Assembly: GCF_000820145.1 (NCBI RefSeq)
Contig: NZ_CDBW01000048.1
Location: 1-64,000 of the forward strand
Length of the DNA stretch: 64,000 nucleotides
Reading direction: 5' to 3'
From: Aeromonas sobria
Lineage (GTDB): Bacteria; Pseudomonadota; Gammaproteobacteria; Enterobacterales; Aeromonadaceae
In this document: piece by piece, positions 40,889-49,455 of the stretch
Layout: each line of letters starts with the position of its first letter
Position numbering within the stretch: position 1 is the stretch's first letter
Notes under the pieces: model-generated
What the model saw: only the letters and a program-made list of their open reading frames with translations
The model's database searches: none
Told to the model about the DNA's origin: nothing
Program-made: the position numbers and the translations under genes

Positions 40889-42937
40889 TCAGAAGCGGTA
40901 GGTGCCAGTCAGACTCAGCTGACGGGGTGTGCCCGGCATGATCTGGGTGGCACTGGTGGCGCTGACGAAGTACTCGTGATCGGTCAGGTTCTCGGCGCTC
41001 AACTGGGCTTCCCACTGCTGCCAGCGATAACCGGCGCGCGCATCGAAGCGGGCGTAACCGGGCAGTGTGGTGGTGTTGGCGTTGTCGGCGAAGCGATCGC
41101 CCACCGCCGTCACGCCGGTTTCACCGAACCAGCCCTGCTCGCCACTCTTGTAGCCGAGATAGAGCTGGCCATTCTGGCGGGAGACGTTCATCGGGCGCTT
41201 GCCCTGCAGATCCGCATCCGCCTTGACCTGTTCCGCATCCTGAATGGCGAAGCCGCCACGCAGGTAGAGCTCGTCGGTCAGCTCGGCGCGGGCGCTCAGC
41301 TCGACACCTTCGGTGCGCTGCAGGCCGGTGAGGATCACCTTGGTGGGATCCAGCGGATCCTTGGTGCGCTTGTTGTACATCTCCAGTCGATAGAGGGAGA
41401 GGGTGGTCGCCAGCTTGCCGTTCAGCCAGTCACTCTTCACGCCACCTTCGTAGAGGCGGGTGTGCTGGGGTTCCAGCCCGTTGTTCTTGTCACCCGGGGT
41501 GATGCCGATCAGCTCGCCGCCCACCGGGGTGAAGGTCTTGCTGTAGGAGGTGTAGAAGGCGTGATCCTCGAGGGGATTCCACACCAGACCGAGGCGCGGG
41601 CTCAGGCTGTTGACCGAGACGCTCTCCTCCTTGTTGAGGTCGTAGCGGCGACTGGTGACGGTGAAGTCGTCACGGCGCAGCCCGCCCACCAGATGCCAGT
41701 CACCCAGACTGAGCTGATCCTGCAGATAGAGGCCATTGCCGCGCACCTTGTGTTTGGCGTCGCTGGAGAGCTTCATGGCGCCATTGTAGGTGGGCAGTGA
41801 GCCCGGGTCGTAGAGGTTGCCAGACGGGATGGCGGTGGCGTTCTGGTAGAGCTTGGGTGTGCGCTCCTGCCAGTTCTGCTCGAAGCCGACCAGCAGGCGA
41901 TGTTCCACCGGGCCGGTCTGGAACAGACCTTCGGCCTCGGTGTTGCTGATCAGGTTCTTCGCTTTCAGATCCTGCTGCCAGCGGGAGCGGGTCACCTGAT
42001 CCCCCTTGACGCTGGTGACATAGGTGTTGTCGAACTGGCTGTCGAGGGTGGAGTAACCGAGCTGCTGGCGCAGTTGCCACTGGTCGTTGATGTCCCAGGA
42101 GAGGCGGGAGCGGGTGGATTGCGCCACGTCATCGATGAAGTCGCGGCTGGTATCGCTGTAGACATACTCTCGCGGCACATCGGCCGGACGGCTATTGACA
42201 CCTGGAATGCCGCGATCCGGGGTGCGGTCATGTTCGTTGCGCTCGTACTGCACCAGCCAGTTGAGGTTGTCGCTGATCTCCCAGTTGGCGGAGGGGGCCA
42301 GCAGGGTGCGCTTGCTCTTCACGCCGTTGCGGAAGCTATCTTTGTCCTCTTGTGCCATGTTGAGGCGCAGTTGCACCTGCTCACTCGCCTCGCCATTGAG
42401 GTCGGCGGCCAGCCGCTGGCTGTCAAAGCTGCCGACTCGGGCGGTGACGCTGGACTCCTGTCCTTTTTGCGGCTTCTTGCTGACCCGGTTGACTATGCCC
42501 CCTGTGCTGCCACGTCCGTAGAGCACGGCAGCCGGGCCCTTGAGCACTTCCATCCGCTCGATGTTGCCGAGATCCCGGGTGTACTGCATGTCGTCGCGGA
42601 ATCCGTCGAGATAGAAGTCATTGCTGGCGCTGAAGCCGCGGATATTGACCCCGTCGAAGCGGGTATCACCGCTGGCGTTGACCCCGGGAATGCCGCTCAG
42701 GGCTTCACTCAGCGTCGGTTGGCCGAAGGCGGTCAGCTCGCTGACCTTGACGCTGTCGATGGTCTGGGGAACCAGCTTGGCTGGCGTATTGGTACGGGTT
42801 GCGGTGGCAACTTCCTGATGCTGGGATCGTTTGCCAACCACAGTCATGGTTTCATCGGCGGCCTGGGCAGTGAAGCCGGTGCCCAGCAGTGCCAGCGAGA
42901 CCAGCGTTCTGCGAAAGTGAGGGTGCTGCATATTCAA
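40889..42937 (-). CDS. TonB-dependent siderophore receptor
   Basis: 682-residue outer-membrane receptor. Signal peptide (about 1-26, ending AQA), a probable TonB box (ETMTVVGKR), a plug domain (about 50-160; IPGVNASGDTRFDGVNIRGF, RMEVLKGPAAVLYGRGSTGG) and a beta-barrel ending with the terminal aromatic YRF signature. Plug sequence resembles the siderophore class (Fiu, FcuA, ferrioxamine receptors) rather than heme or vitamin B12 receptors. No siderophore genes lie nearby. A Fur box sits 83 bp upstream. The specific siderophore is unknown. Confidence 0.9.
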   Translation of the reverse strand: MNMQHPHFRRTLVSLALLGTGFTAQAADETMTVVGKRSQHQEVATATRTNTPAKLVPQTIDSVKVSELTAFGQPTLSEALSGIPGVNASGDTRFDGVNIRGFSASNDFYLDGFRDDMQYTRDLGNIERMEVLKGPAAVLYGRGSTGGIVNRVSKKPQKGQESSVTARVGSFDSQRLAADLNGEASEQVQLRLNMAQEDKDSFRNGVKSKRTLLAPSANWEISDNLNWLVQYERNEHDRTPDRGIPGVNSRPADVPREYVYSDTSRDFIDDVAQSTRSRLSWDINDQWQLRQQLGYSTLDSQFDNTYVTSVKGDQVTRSRWQQDLKAKNLISNTEAEGLFQTGPVEHRLLVGFEQNWQERTPKLYQNATAIPSGNLYDPGSLPTYNGAMKLSSDAKHKVRGNGLYLQDQLSLGDWHLVGGLRRDDFTVTSRRYDLNKEESVSVNSLSPRLGLVWNPLEDHAFYTSYSKTFTPVGGELIGITPGDKNNGLEPQHTRLYEGGVKSDWLNGKLATTLSLYRLEMYNKRTKDPLDPTKVILTGLQRTEGVELSARAELTDELYLRGGFAIQDAEQVKADADLQGKRPMNVSRQNGQLYLGYKSGEQGWFGETGVTAVGDRFADNANTTTLPGYARFDARAGYRWQQWEAQLSAENLTDHEYFVSATSATQIMPGTPRQLSLTGTYRF

Positions 42938-43019
42938 TATTGACTCTTTAGATGTCGACCTGACGGCTCGAACATATTGATTTAATTATAATTAGCCTGA
43001 CCCGCCAAAGCGGGATGCC

Positions 43020-43038
43020 AATGATATTGATTTTCATT
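43020..43038 (-). promoter_or_regulatory. Fur box of the siderophore receptor
   Basis: AATGATATTGATTTTCATT fits the Fur consensus well (AATGAT plus inverted TTTCATT arms) and lies 83 bp before the receptor ATG. An AT-rich segment between it and the gene (around 42980) is suitable for the promoter. Iron repression is the expected outcome. Confidence 0.75.
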
Positions 43039-43192
43039 TGTGTAGCAAGGTGAAAATGGAGGTATCTGTGGGGGTGGTTTGTTGCGGTTGGGGGAGCGCT
43101 GCTGAAATGAAGCTCCCCTGCCATAAACAGCAAGAATAAAGCGAGAGGAAAAAGGGCGAAGCGGAAGAGAAAGGGACGAAAGGTGAAGAGAT

Positions 43193-43218
43193 ATCCGGCC
43201 CGATGTGTCGGGCCGGAT
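43193..43218 (-). terminator. Stem-loop at the end of the acyltransferase gene
   Basis: ATCCGGCCCGA (43193-43203) and TCGGGCCGGAT (43208-43218) make an 11-bp stem with a TGTG loop, 8 nt after the stop; minus-strand sequence beyond it is pyrimidine-rich but lacks a clean T-run. Confidence 0.6.
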
Positions 43219-43225
43219 GCAGGGC

Positions 43226-44263
43226 TCAGTGGGTGCGCAGCAGTCGGCGGGTGAGGGAGATGGCCGTCAGCAGGCGATAGGCCAGCAGAGAAGATCCCAG
43301 CAGCAGCGGCACCTTGGTGATCTCCCACAGGATGGATGCGCCCTGCGGGCCGAACACGAAGAGCCAGACCACCAGCATCATGTGCAGGCAGTAGAGCCCG
43401 AGCACTTTGGGGGCTTGGCGCTCCAGCCAGCTGCCCTTGCCCCACTCGGGGTTGGCCAGCAGCAGGCCAAACAGACCGAGGGCCCAGGGAACGGAGCCGA
43501 GCAGGAAGTCGTGGCGGGTGAGAGGTACCCCGGCGAAGTGCTGCAGCGCCCAGGCTTCACAGCCATAGAGCGCCACGCCCGCCAGCAGCAGTTGCCCGCC
43601 GGTGCGGGCATCCGGCTGCCACTGACGCTGGCGCAGCAGGGCTCCGAGCGCCACAAACAGCAGGGAGAAGAAGGGGCCGTTACGGGTGAGTAGTGGCCAC
43701 TCGGCGCCCAGCAGCGGCTTGGCATAGGAGCCCCCCAGCAGCGCCAGCATGTAAAGGCCAAGACCCAGCCAGAGGGCGAGCGCTGGTCTGCCAAGCCGGT
43801 AGCAGAGTGCCAGCAGGGTCACCGCCATGATCAGGGCAGGCAGGAACCAGAGGTGGATCATGCCGCCCACCAGCCAGCCGTTGAGGGGGTCAGCGAGCTG
43901 GAATTGCCACTGTCCGCGCAAGGAGGCCAGATAGCCTTGCTGCACGGCATCCAGCGGATTGAACGGCACCAGCAGGTAGACCAGGCTCCACACCAGCCAG
44001 AGCAGCAGCAAGGGGCGGCAGTAGCGCCAGGCAACGGTCAGCGGCGCCTCGCGACTCAGCCTTGGCTGCAGAAAGTAACCGGCACAGAGGAAAAACAGCG
44101 GCACGGCAAAGCGGCATAGCTGGTTGATAGTGCCGCTTAGCCAGAGCCAGGATTCGCCTCCCCACAGGGCGGGGTTGAACGGGTTGGCGAAGGGGGAGAC
44201 GTGAATGGTCATCACGGCCAGAATGGCCAGTACCCGCCCGCACTCGATACTGGAAATACGCAT
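43226..44263 (-). CDS. Acyltransferase family 3 membrane protein
   Basis: 345-residue polytopic membrane protein with about ten helices, of the acyltransferase-3 (OafA/NodX-like) family. The N-terminal IECGRVLAILAVMTIHVSPF block carries the catalytic His in the first helix, RFAVPLFFLCAGYF follows. These enzymes O-acylate surface glycans. It stands alone, so the acceptor glycan cannot be named. The gene overlaps no neighbour; a palindrome lies 76 bp upstream. Confidence 0.82.
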   Translation of the reverse strand: MRISSIECGRVLAILAVMTIHVSPFANPFNPALWGGESWLWLSGTINQLCRFAVPLFFLCAGYFLQPRLSREAPLTVAWRYCRPLLLLWLVWSLVYLLVPFNPLDAVQQGYLASLRGQWQFQLADPLNGWLVGGMIHLWFLPALIMAVTLLALCYRLGRPALALWLGLGLYMLALLGGSYAKPLLGAEWPLLTRNGPFFSLLFVALGALLRQRQWQPDARTGGQLLLAGVALYGCEAWALQHFAGVPLTRHDFLLGSVPWALGLFGLLLANPEWGKGSWLERQAPKVLGLYCLHMMLVVWLFVFGPQGASILWEITKVPLLLGSSLLAYRLLTAISLTRRLLRTH

Positions 44264-44338
44264 GGTGGCTCGTCGTTACAGGGGTTGTTACGGCACGCTA
44301 AAACCCTTGCTGACAACTTACAACCAATTGATTTTATT

Positions 44339-44353
44339 AGTGTGAATCACACT
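44339..44353. promoter_or_regulatory. Palindromic operator candidate
   Basis: AGTGTGA-A-TCACACT: 7-bp perfect arms about a single base, between the acyltransferase and pbpG genes. It lies 76 bp upstream of the acyltransferase start and over the predicted start of a plus-strand transcript. Spacing excludes a standard CRP site. The regulator is unknown. Confidence 0.5.
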
Positions 44354-44428
44354 GTTGAGTAGTTACGTTTTGTAACGGGATGGCGGGAGGTGTTACCTGT
44401 AACGGGAGCTGGCTCCCGTTTTTTTTTG
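44345..44428 (+). ncRNA. Candidate plus-strand small RNA with intrinsic terminator
   Basis: AACGGGAG (44401-44408) pairs with CTCCCGTT (44413-44420) and is followed by T7, a strong plus-strand terminator, although both flanking genes are on the minus strand. Upstream, CTGACA (44310-44315) and TTTATT (44333-44338) with a 17-bp spacer resemble a sigma-70 promoter. Together they define an ~84-nt transcript with no ORF. Promoter and start are estimates. Confidence 0.4.
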
Positions 44429-44441
44429 GCGCGGTCACGGA

Positions 44442-44468
44442 AATAAAAAAGCGAGGCGGGCGCCTCGC
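44442..44468 (-). terminator. Terminator of pbpG
   Basis: GCGAGGCG (44451-44458) pairs with CGCCTCGC (44461-44468); on the minus strand the stem is followed by TTTTTTATTT. It lies about 40 nt after the pbpG stop. Confidence 0.75.
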
Positions 44469-44508
44469 TGCTTTTTGGTGGGGGATATGGCGGAGTCAGT
44501 ATGAGCGG

Positions 44509-45393
44509 TTAGTTTGCTGCCAGGGTGGTGCTGCCCGAGCTCTCCAGCCAGGTTTTGATCCGCTTGGCATCGGCGACCCGATCGTTGGTGGTCTCGGCAT
44601 TGAGCAGCACCATGATCACCGGCTCGCGATTGACCTTGGTGCCCAGCACCAGACAGCGGCCCGCTTCGCGGATATAGCCGGTCTTGGAGAGGGTGAACTC
44701 CCATTGCCCTTCGCGGATCAGCCGGTTGGAGTTGAGGTAGTGCAACTGGCGCTTGTTGGTGCGCACATAGCTCTGTTCGTCGGTGGAGTACTGGCGGATT
44801 AGCGGATAGGAGGCAGCTGCGGCGGCGAGCTTGGCCAGATCCTGAGCGGTGGAGACATTGCGCGGGTTGAGTCCGGTACTGTCGGCGTAGCGGGTATTCC
44901 ACATCCCCAGCATGCGGGCTTTGGCGTTCATCGCCTCGACGAAGGCACGCTGGCCGCCGGGATAGTGGCGGGCCAGCGCCGAGGCGGCACGGTTTTCAGA
45001 GGACATCAGGGCGATATGGAGCATTTCGGCGCGGCTGAGCCTGGAGCCGATAGCCAGGCGCGAGCCGGTTCCCTTGATGCGGTCGATGTCGGCATTGGTC
45101 ACGGTGAGCATTTCGTTGAGGCGCAGGTTGGCATCCAGCACCACCAGCGCCGTCATCAGCTTGGTGAGTGAGGCGATGGGCATCACCCGGTTGCCGTTGC
45201 GCTCGGAGATCACCTCGCCGGTTCTGTGGTTGGCCACCACGAAAGCGGCCGAGCTCAGGTTGGGCACATCCCGTCGCTCGAGAAAGCCGCTGCTGCTCTT
45301 GCTGCTGGCGGAAAAGGGGTTGGCATAGGCACTTTCTATCGTGGCTGGCAGCATCACTGCACCAAGCAACAGGGGAAGGAAGAAACGCATCAT
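44509..45393 (-). CDS. pbpG: D-alanyl-D-alanine endopeptidase PBP7
   Basis: 294-residue periplasmic penicillin-binding protein that cleaves D-Ala-mDAP cross-links in peptidoglycan. Signal peptide about 1-24. The three active-site motifs are S75-L-T-K78, S132-E-N134 and K237-T-G239. Length and the SEN-type second motif fit PbpG rather than DacA-type carboxypeptidases, which also carry a C-terminal amphipathic anchor, absent here. It is a single gene with its own terminator. Confidence 0.9.
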   Translation of the reverse strand: MMRFFLPLLLGAVMLPATIESAYANPFSASSKSSSGFLERRDVPNLSSAAFVVANHRTGEVISERNGNRVMPIASLTKLMTALVVLDANLRLNEMLTVTNADIDRIKGTGSRLAIGSRLSRAEMLHIALMSSENRAASALARHYPGGQRAFVEAMNAKARMLGMWNTRYADSTGLNPRNVSTAQDLAKLAAAAASYPLIRQYSTDEQSYVRTNKRQLHYLNSNRLIREGQWEFTLSKTGYIREAGRCLVLGTKVNREPVIMVLLNAETTNDRVADAKRIKTWLESSGSTTLAAN

Positions 45394-45607
45394 GATGATC
45401 TGCTCTATCGGGCGAAATACAGGGATATCTGGCTAAGTTATATGTCGTGAACTGGCGCTTCACAATCATTCTCACCTTGATATTGATAATTTACGGTGTT
45501 CAGCGCCTTTTGGTGGCCCAGAATCGGTAAGAAAGGTCTCTTTAGGGTCTTCTTCATGACTGGCAGGGCGGCTAGATGGTGGTGATGCACGCGATGGCCG
45601 GCTAAAA

Positions 45608-45632
45608 AAATCGGGACCTGAAAGGTCCCGAT
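45608..45632 (-). terminator. Terminator of yjeM
   Basis: ATCGGGACCT (45610-45619) and AGGTCCCGAT (45623-45632) form a 10-bp stem with a GAA loop; on the minus strand it is followed by TTTTTTT. Confidence 0.85.
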
Positions 45633-45655
45633 TTACATGACAAAAACAACACCGT

Positions 45656-47122
45656 TTAGTGGATATCGTCCTGCTTGATCTTGAAGCGCATGGCGATCAC
45701 CACGAACAGCAGCGGGCCTATGATGGTCCAGATACCGGTGGAGATATCCCCGGAGATAAAGGGGGCGACCACGGTGAAGACGTTACCGAAGGCGACCAGA
45801 ACCAGGCTGATGATGGTTGCCAGCAGCACCGAGCCCGCGCTCTTGAAGAAGATCAGATCCTTGCCCAGTGCCGGGTTGTTGCGATAGCGGTACCAGGCGT
45901 AGATGAGGAACATATAGGGCAGGGTCATACTGACGTTGGTCATGGTGATGATCAGTTCATAGAGGGCTGCGGCCCCTTCCGGATTGATCAGGGTGAAGAT
46001 GGATTTGGCAGCGATAAAAGCACAGACCACCCAGGCTTGCACCTTGAGCGCCTCAATCCTTACCCCATTCTTGTTTTCGCTCTGGAAACGCTCCGGCCAG
46101 AAGTAGCTAGGGGTGCCGGTGATGAACTGACGCAGCGGCGCATAAGATAGCGCGATAAAGGCACCCAGATAGCTCAGGAACATGCCAAGACCGGCAAAGC
46201 GCATGAAAATCTGGCCCAGCCACTCACCACCGAGATGGCGACCCAGCTCCAGCATGATGATGAAGAGGGCGGAAAGGGAGGTGATCCCTTCGGCCGGGAA
46301 GTCGCTCCAGCGCATGATGGAGCCGACCGCCAGAAAGCCGATGATGTAGCAGATCACGATGAAGCCACCAGAGAGGAAGATGCCACGCTTGAGGTCGCGC
46401 TCCGGATCTTCCAGCTCGTCCGCTACGCCGGCCATTGCCTCAACCCCGCCGTAGGCGAAGATAGCGAACACCATGAAGCCGAGGAAAGGAATGATGTCGT
46501 TGAAGGCGGCGTTCGGTGACGCGGTCAATGATGCTCCAGTAAGGGGCTCCTGCAGGGTCATACCGCTTACCGCGAAGGTGAAGACGCCACCCACCAGCAG
46601 CAGCACGTTGAGGGCCACAACGGAGAGGCCGCCGATGGCAGCTACCTTGGCGAAGCGGGCGCTGCCGAAGGTGATGAGTTTGGTGACAGTCGCGACCAGT
46701 GCGATGGCGACCACTCCCAGCATGAAGGGGCCGAAGTCGATGCTGGTGCCGAACGTGACCGGGATGACGGTGATGTCGCGGCCAAATAGCATGAAGGAGA
46801 GGGGCACCCACATGGAGAGCGCCTTGCCAAACATCCAGATGACGTACGAGGCAAACCACATGGTCAGGCCGATAAAGGCAAAGCGGGTTGATACTGAATG
46901 GCGCATCCAGGTAAAGATGCCGCCCGCCTCTTTGCGAAAGCCAGTGCCAAATTCAATCATCATCAAAATAAAAGGGATGAAGAAAAAAAGACCACCGACC
47001 ACAAACATCGGAATAGCGGCATACCCCATGCGGTAAAAACCGATCCCGATATTAGTGACGCCAAATACCGATGTTAATATCATCAATATAAAGGCACCCA
47101 ACTTCAGCTTTTTTGCTGACAT
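45656..47122 (-). CDS. yjeM: YjeM-family APC amino acid/polyamine permease
   Basis: 488-residue APC-superfamily transporter with about 12 helices. Close to E. coli YjeM throughout: TSVFGVTNIGIGFYRMGYAAIP, EAGGIFTWM, TMWFASYVIWM and FAIFAYGGVEAM. YjeM is grouped with the glutamate:GABA antiporter subfamily; its substrate is not established. The start is ATG 47122, with AGGGAG 8 nt upstream; a GTG 9 nt earlier would sit on that site. The 419-bp upstream region is AT-rich. Confidence 0.88.
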   Translation of the reverse strand: MSAKKLKLGAFILMILTSVFGVTNIGIGFYRMGYAAIPMFVVGGLFFFIPFILMMIEFGTGFRKEAGGIFTWMRHSVSTRFAFIGLTMWFASYVIWMFGKALSMWVPLSFMLFGRDITVIPVTFGTSIDFGPFMLGVVAIALVATVTKLITFGSARFAKVAAIGGLSVVALNVLLLVGGVFTFAVSGMTLQEPLTGASLTASPNAAFNDIIPFLGFMVFAIFAYGGVEAMAGVADELEDPERDLKRGIFLSGGFIVICYIIGFLAVGSIMRWSDFPAEGITSLSALFIIMLELGRHLGGEWLGQIFMRFAGLGMFLSYLGAFIALSYAPLRQFITGTPSYFWPERFQSENKNGVRIEALKVQAWVVCAFIAAKSIFTLINPEGAAALYELIITMTNVSMTLPYMFLIYAWYRYRNNPALGKDLIFFKSAGSVLLATIISLVLVAFGNVFTVVAPFISGDISTGIWTIIGPLLFVVIAMRFKIKQDDIH

Positions 47123-47541
47123 AATTGACACTCCCTTATTGTGCTGGATTTAAAACAACCAAAAATTAAACAAAAAATCTTGATTTGATTAATAACTCTG
47201 GGGCGGCGACCTCATCCATCGCTGGTAGAGCAGGGTCTGGCAGAGGGTGAGAGGATCGGTAAATCCGCCCAGTGATTAATCAATATTTGGACGGCATTGA
47301 TTATGGCGATGACTGCGAGCGATATTAGGTAAGATGCACCAGTAACCAGATGTGAATAATTTTATCACTAGTTGTGCTGACTTGGTAAGTTCACTCGTGT
47401 GAGGCCGCTCAAGAAAAAAAGCAATGCCAGTAATTTGATACGTTACGGATGTAAATATTTACGGTGTTGATGGCATTATCCTCACCATGAGAGCGCAGCG
47501 CCTCGCGGCTGGATAAATAAACGGCAAGAGTACCACTTTGA
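47123..47541. promoter_or_regulatory. AT-rich intergenic region upstream of yjeM
   Basis: 419 bp without a credible ORF, markedly richer in A+T than its surroundings, consistent with a long regulatory region for yjeM. It contains a 12-bp perfect palindrome GTAAATATTTAC (47451-47462) with TTACGG on either side, and several TTGATT/AATCAA motifs near 47180 and 47275-47300. No specific regulator site was recognised. The DMT gene downstream of it is on the same strand. Confidence 0.45.
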
Positions 47542-48381
47542 TTATCCCAGGCGGGTTAACAAAACCCCGACCGTAATAATGGCCGCCGCGGTGAGCCGTA
47601 CTCGCCCAAGTGGCTCTTTCAGTAGCAAAACCGAGAGCAGCATGGCGAACAGCACACTGCTTTCACGCAGGGCCGCCACTACCCCGATGGGCGCCTTGGT
47701 CATGGCCCAGATGACGATGCCATAGGCAAGCAGCGACATGGCCCCTCCCATGATACCGATCAGCGCGTATTGGCGGATCTGATACCAGGCGTTGCGCCGC
47801 TGATGGATCAGCAGCACCCCCAGCATCACCAGCCCGTTGCAGGCAAACAGCCAGAGGGTGTAGCGGATCGGCTCACCACCAACCCGAGCCCCGGCACCGT
47901 CCGAGAGGGTGTAGCCAGCGGTAAACATGGCAGTGATCAGTGCCGCCTTGATCGCTTTGCTGCCAAGTCGTTCTCGTCCACCCCTCCAGGCCATCAACAA
48001 GACCCCCAGGATCAATACAACCGCCCCCAGTACGCCGTGAATACCCGGATAGTCAGCCAGAATTGCGGCACCCAGGATCATTGCCAACAAGGGTGCGCAG
48101 CCACGGGCCAGCGGATAGATCTGGCCAAACTCTCCGTGGTTGTAAGCGCGGCTGAGAAACAGGCAGTAACCGGTATGGAGCAGGATCGAGAGGCCGAGCC
48201 AGGGTAATTCGGCAGCAGAGGGGAGCCCCATTGGCAACAGTGCCACGGCAGCGATAAGCCCGGAGAAGAGCGCTACCAGCGACACGCCAACCAGCCGCTC
48301 CTCGCCAATTTTGACCAGCGCATTCCAGCTGGCGTGAAGCAGGGCAGCCAGCAGAACGGCAAAAAAGACGGTGGTAGTCAT
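47542..48381 (-). CDS. DMT-superfamily transporter (EamA domain)
   Basis: 279-residue membrane protein with ten helices in two EamA repeats (about 5-135 and 150-275). The N-terminal LLAALLHASWNALVKIG and the C-terminal EPLGRVRLTAAAIITVGVLL are typical of drug/metabolite exporters. Started at MTTTVFFA, since 12 upstream residues are unlike the family. Substrate unknown. It lies 70 nt downstream of the lone substrate-binding protein gene; co-transcription is possible but not evident. Confidence 0.82.
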   Translation of the reverse strand: MTTTVFFAVLLAALLHASWNALVKIGEERLVGVSLVALFSGLIAAVALLPMGLPSAAELPWLGLSILLHTGYCLFLSRAYNHGEFGQIYPLARGCAPLLAMILGAAILADYPGIHGVLGAVVLILGVLLMAWRGGRERLGSKAIKAALITAMFTAGYTLSDGAGARVGGEPIRYTLWLFACNGLVMLGVLLIHQRRNAWYQIRQYALIGIMGGAMSLLAYGIVIWAMTKAPIGVVAALRESSVLFAMLLSVLLLKEPLGRVRLTAAAIITVGVLLTRLG

Positions 48382-48450
48382 TGGAAGGGGCTCTCGGGCG
48401 ACAGGGGCCAATAGCATACTCGCCCTAACGGGTGTGGGTTGGGATCTCCA

Positions 48451-49335
48451 TCAAGGCTTCAGCTGCCCCAGCACTAGCTTGGGATGGGGATCGGTCTGCA
48501 GCGGAATATCTTGCAGCTGTGTGCCCTGCTGGTGGAGATGGATGATCCCGGCGGCCATCTTGCCCAGCCCCTCGTAGCTGCTGATGGTGCCGATGGTGCA
48601 GCCGTGTTCAACGAACAGTTCGGCGCTGCAGATGGTGGGGATGGACGCCTCGTTGAGTGCATTGAGCAGACGGGGGGCGATGGAGAGCAGATAGCTGTCG
48701 GCGGCCAGAAAGACGATGTCGTTTTTGGCATCCTGTTGCAGCCGCTTCAGTTCGTTGTCCAGCCGCCGCGGGTCAGGGGCCATTCGCCAGGTGACCATCT
48801 GCCACTGATAGCTCTTCGCCTCGTTGAGCAGCATATCGGCCACCAGCAGGGTGTTCTGCTCCCGTGGGTTGAAGGGCAGCAACAGCCGTTTTCCGGTGGG
48901 GAGATGTTTACTGGCGTTGGCCAGTTGCAGCTCCATCGGCACCATGTTGCTCACCCCGGCGACCATGCTGTTCTGGTCTTTGTCTTCCGAGAGAAAACCT
49001 GCCCCGACCGGATCGGAGACCACATTGAAGATAAGGGGCTTGCGGTTAGCCACCAGACTCTTGGTCATGGCGGTGGCCGTGGTGCCGAAGGTGTAGATGT
49101 AGTCGTACTCCGCCAGTTTCGGCAGCATCTGCTGGCGCAACATGGTCGCCAGCGCCGTGCGATCCTGATCGGCATTGTAGGTGGTGATGGTGGCCTGATA
49201 GCCAAGGCGGGTCAGCTCTGCCCGAAAGCCCGCTTCGGCTGCGGTTTCGCCGCGCCACAGCACCATGGCAATAGAGAGAGCGTGAGCTGGTAGGGAGATC
49301 AACAACAGCAGTGTGACAAGCAGTTGAACCCTCAT
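48451..49335 (-). CDS. ABC-type substrate-binding protein without permease (TrpX-like family)
   Basis: 294-residue periplasmic protein of the ABC_sub_bind (TrpX/YtrF-like) family. Signal peptide about 1-20 (MRVQLLVTLLLLISLPAHA). Family blocks: FGTTATAMTKSLVANRKPLIFNVVSDPVGAG, LLLPFNPREQNT, DIVFLAADSYLLSIA and the C-terminal GAA-IHLHQ-like region. Members usually have permease and ATPase genes next door; none is present here, so it may serve a distant transporter or act as a periplasmic sensor. Start follows GGGAGAAGAG. Confidence 0.75.
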   Translation of the reverse strand: MRVQLLVTLLLLISLPAHALSIAMVLWRGETAAEAGFRAELTRLGYQATITTYNADQDRTALATMLRQQMLPKLAEYDYIYTFGTTATAMTKSLVANRKPLIFNVVSDPVGAGFLSEDKDQNSMVAGVSNMVPMELQLANASKHLPTGKRLLLPFNPREQNTLLVADMLLNEAKSYQWQMVTWRMAPDPRRLDNELKRLQQDAKNDIVFLAADSYLLSIAPRLLNALNEASIPTICSAELFVEHGCTIGTISSYEGLGKMAAGIIHLHQQGTQLQDIPLQTDPHPKLVLGQLKP

Positions 49336-49408
49336 TTCTCTTCTCCCGCGTAGACCCTTGTCTGATGAGCTTAGGCTACTTCCTCCGGTGGTAAACGACG
49401 CCCAGCAA

Positions 49409-49436
49409 AAAGCGCGATGGCAAGCCATCGCGCTTT
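49409..49436 (-). terminator. Terminator of the porin gene
   Basis: AAAGCGCGATGG (49409-49420) pairs with CCATCGCGCTTT (49425-49436) around CAAG; the minus strand continues with TTTTTG. Confidence 0.85.
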
Positions 49437-49455
49437 GGGGTCTGCAGGCGTTTGC

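Noticed and set aside
41900..42943. 347-residue plus-strand ORF opposite the siderophore receptor
   Set aside because: Antisense shadow; the receptor frame has a full plug, barrel and terminal aromatic residue.
44339..44353. CRP site in AGTGTGAATCACACT
   Set aside because: TGTGA and TCACA are separated by 1 bp, not 6, so CRP cannot bind in the usual way; retained as an unspecified palindrome.
47342..47375. CRP site in AGATGTGAATAATTTTATCAC
   Set aside because: The TGTGA and TCAC half-sites are 9 bp apart, the wrong spacing.
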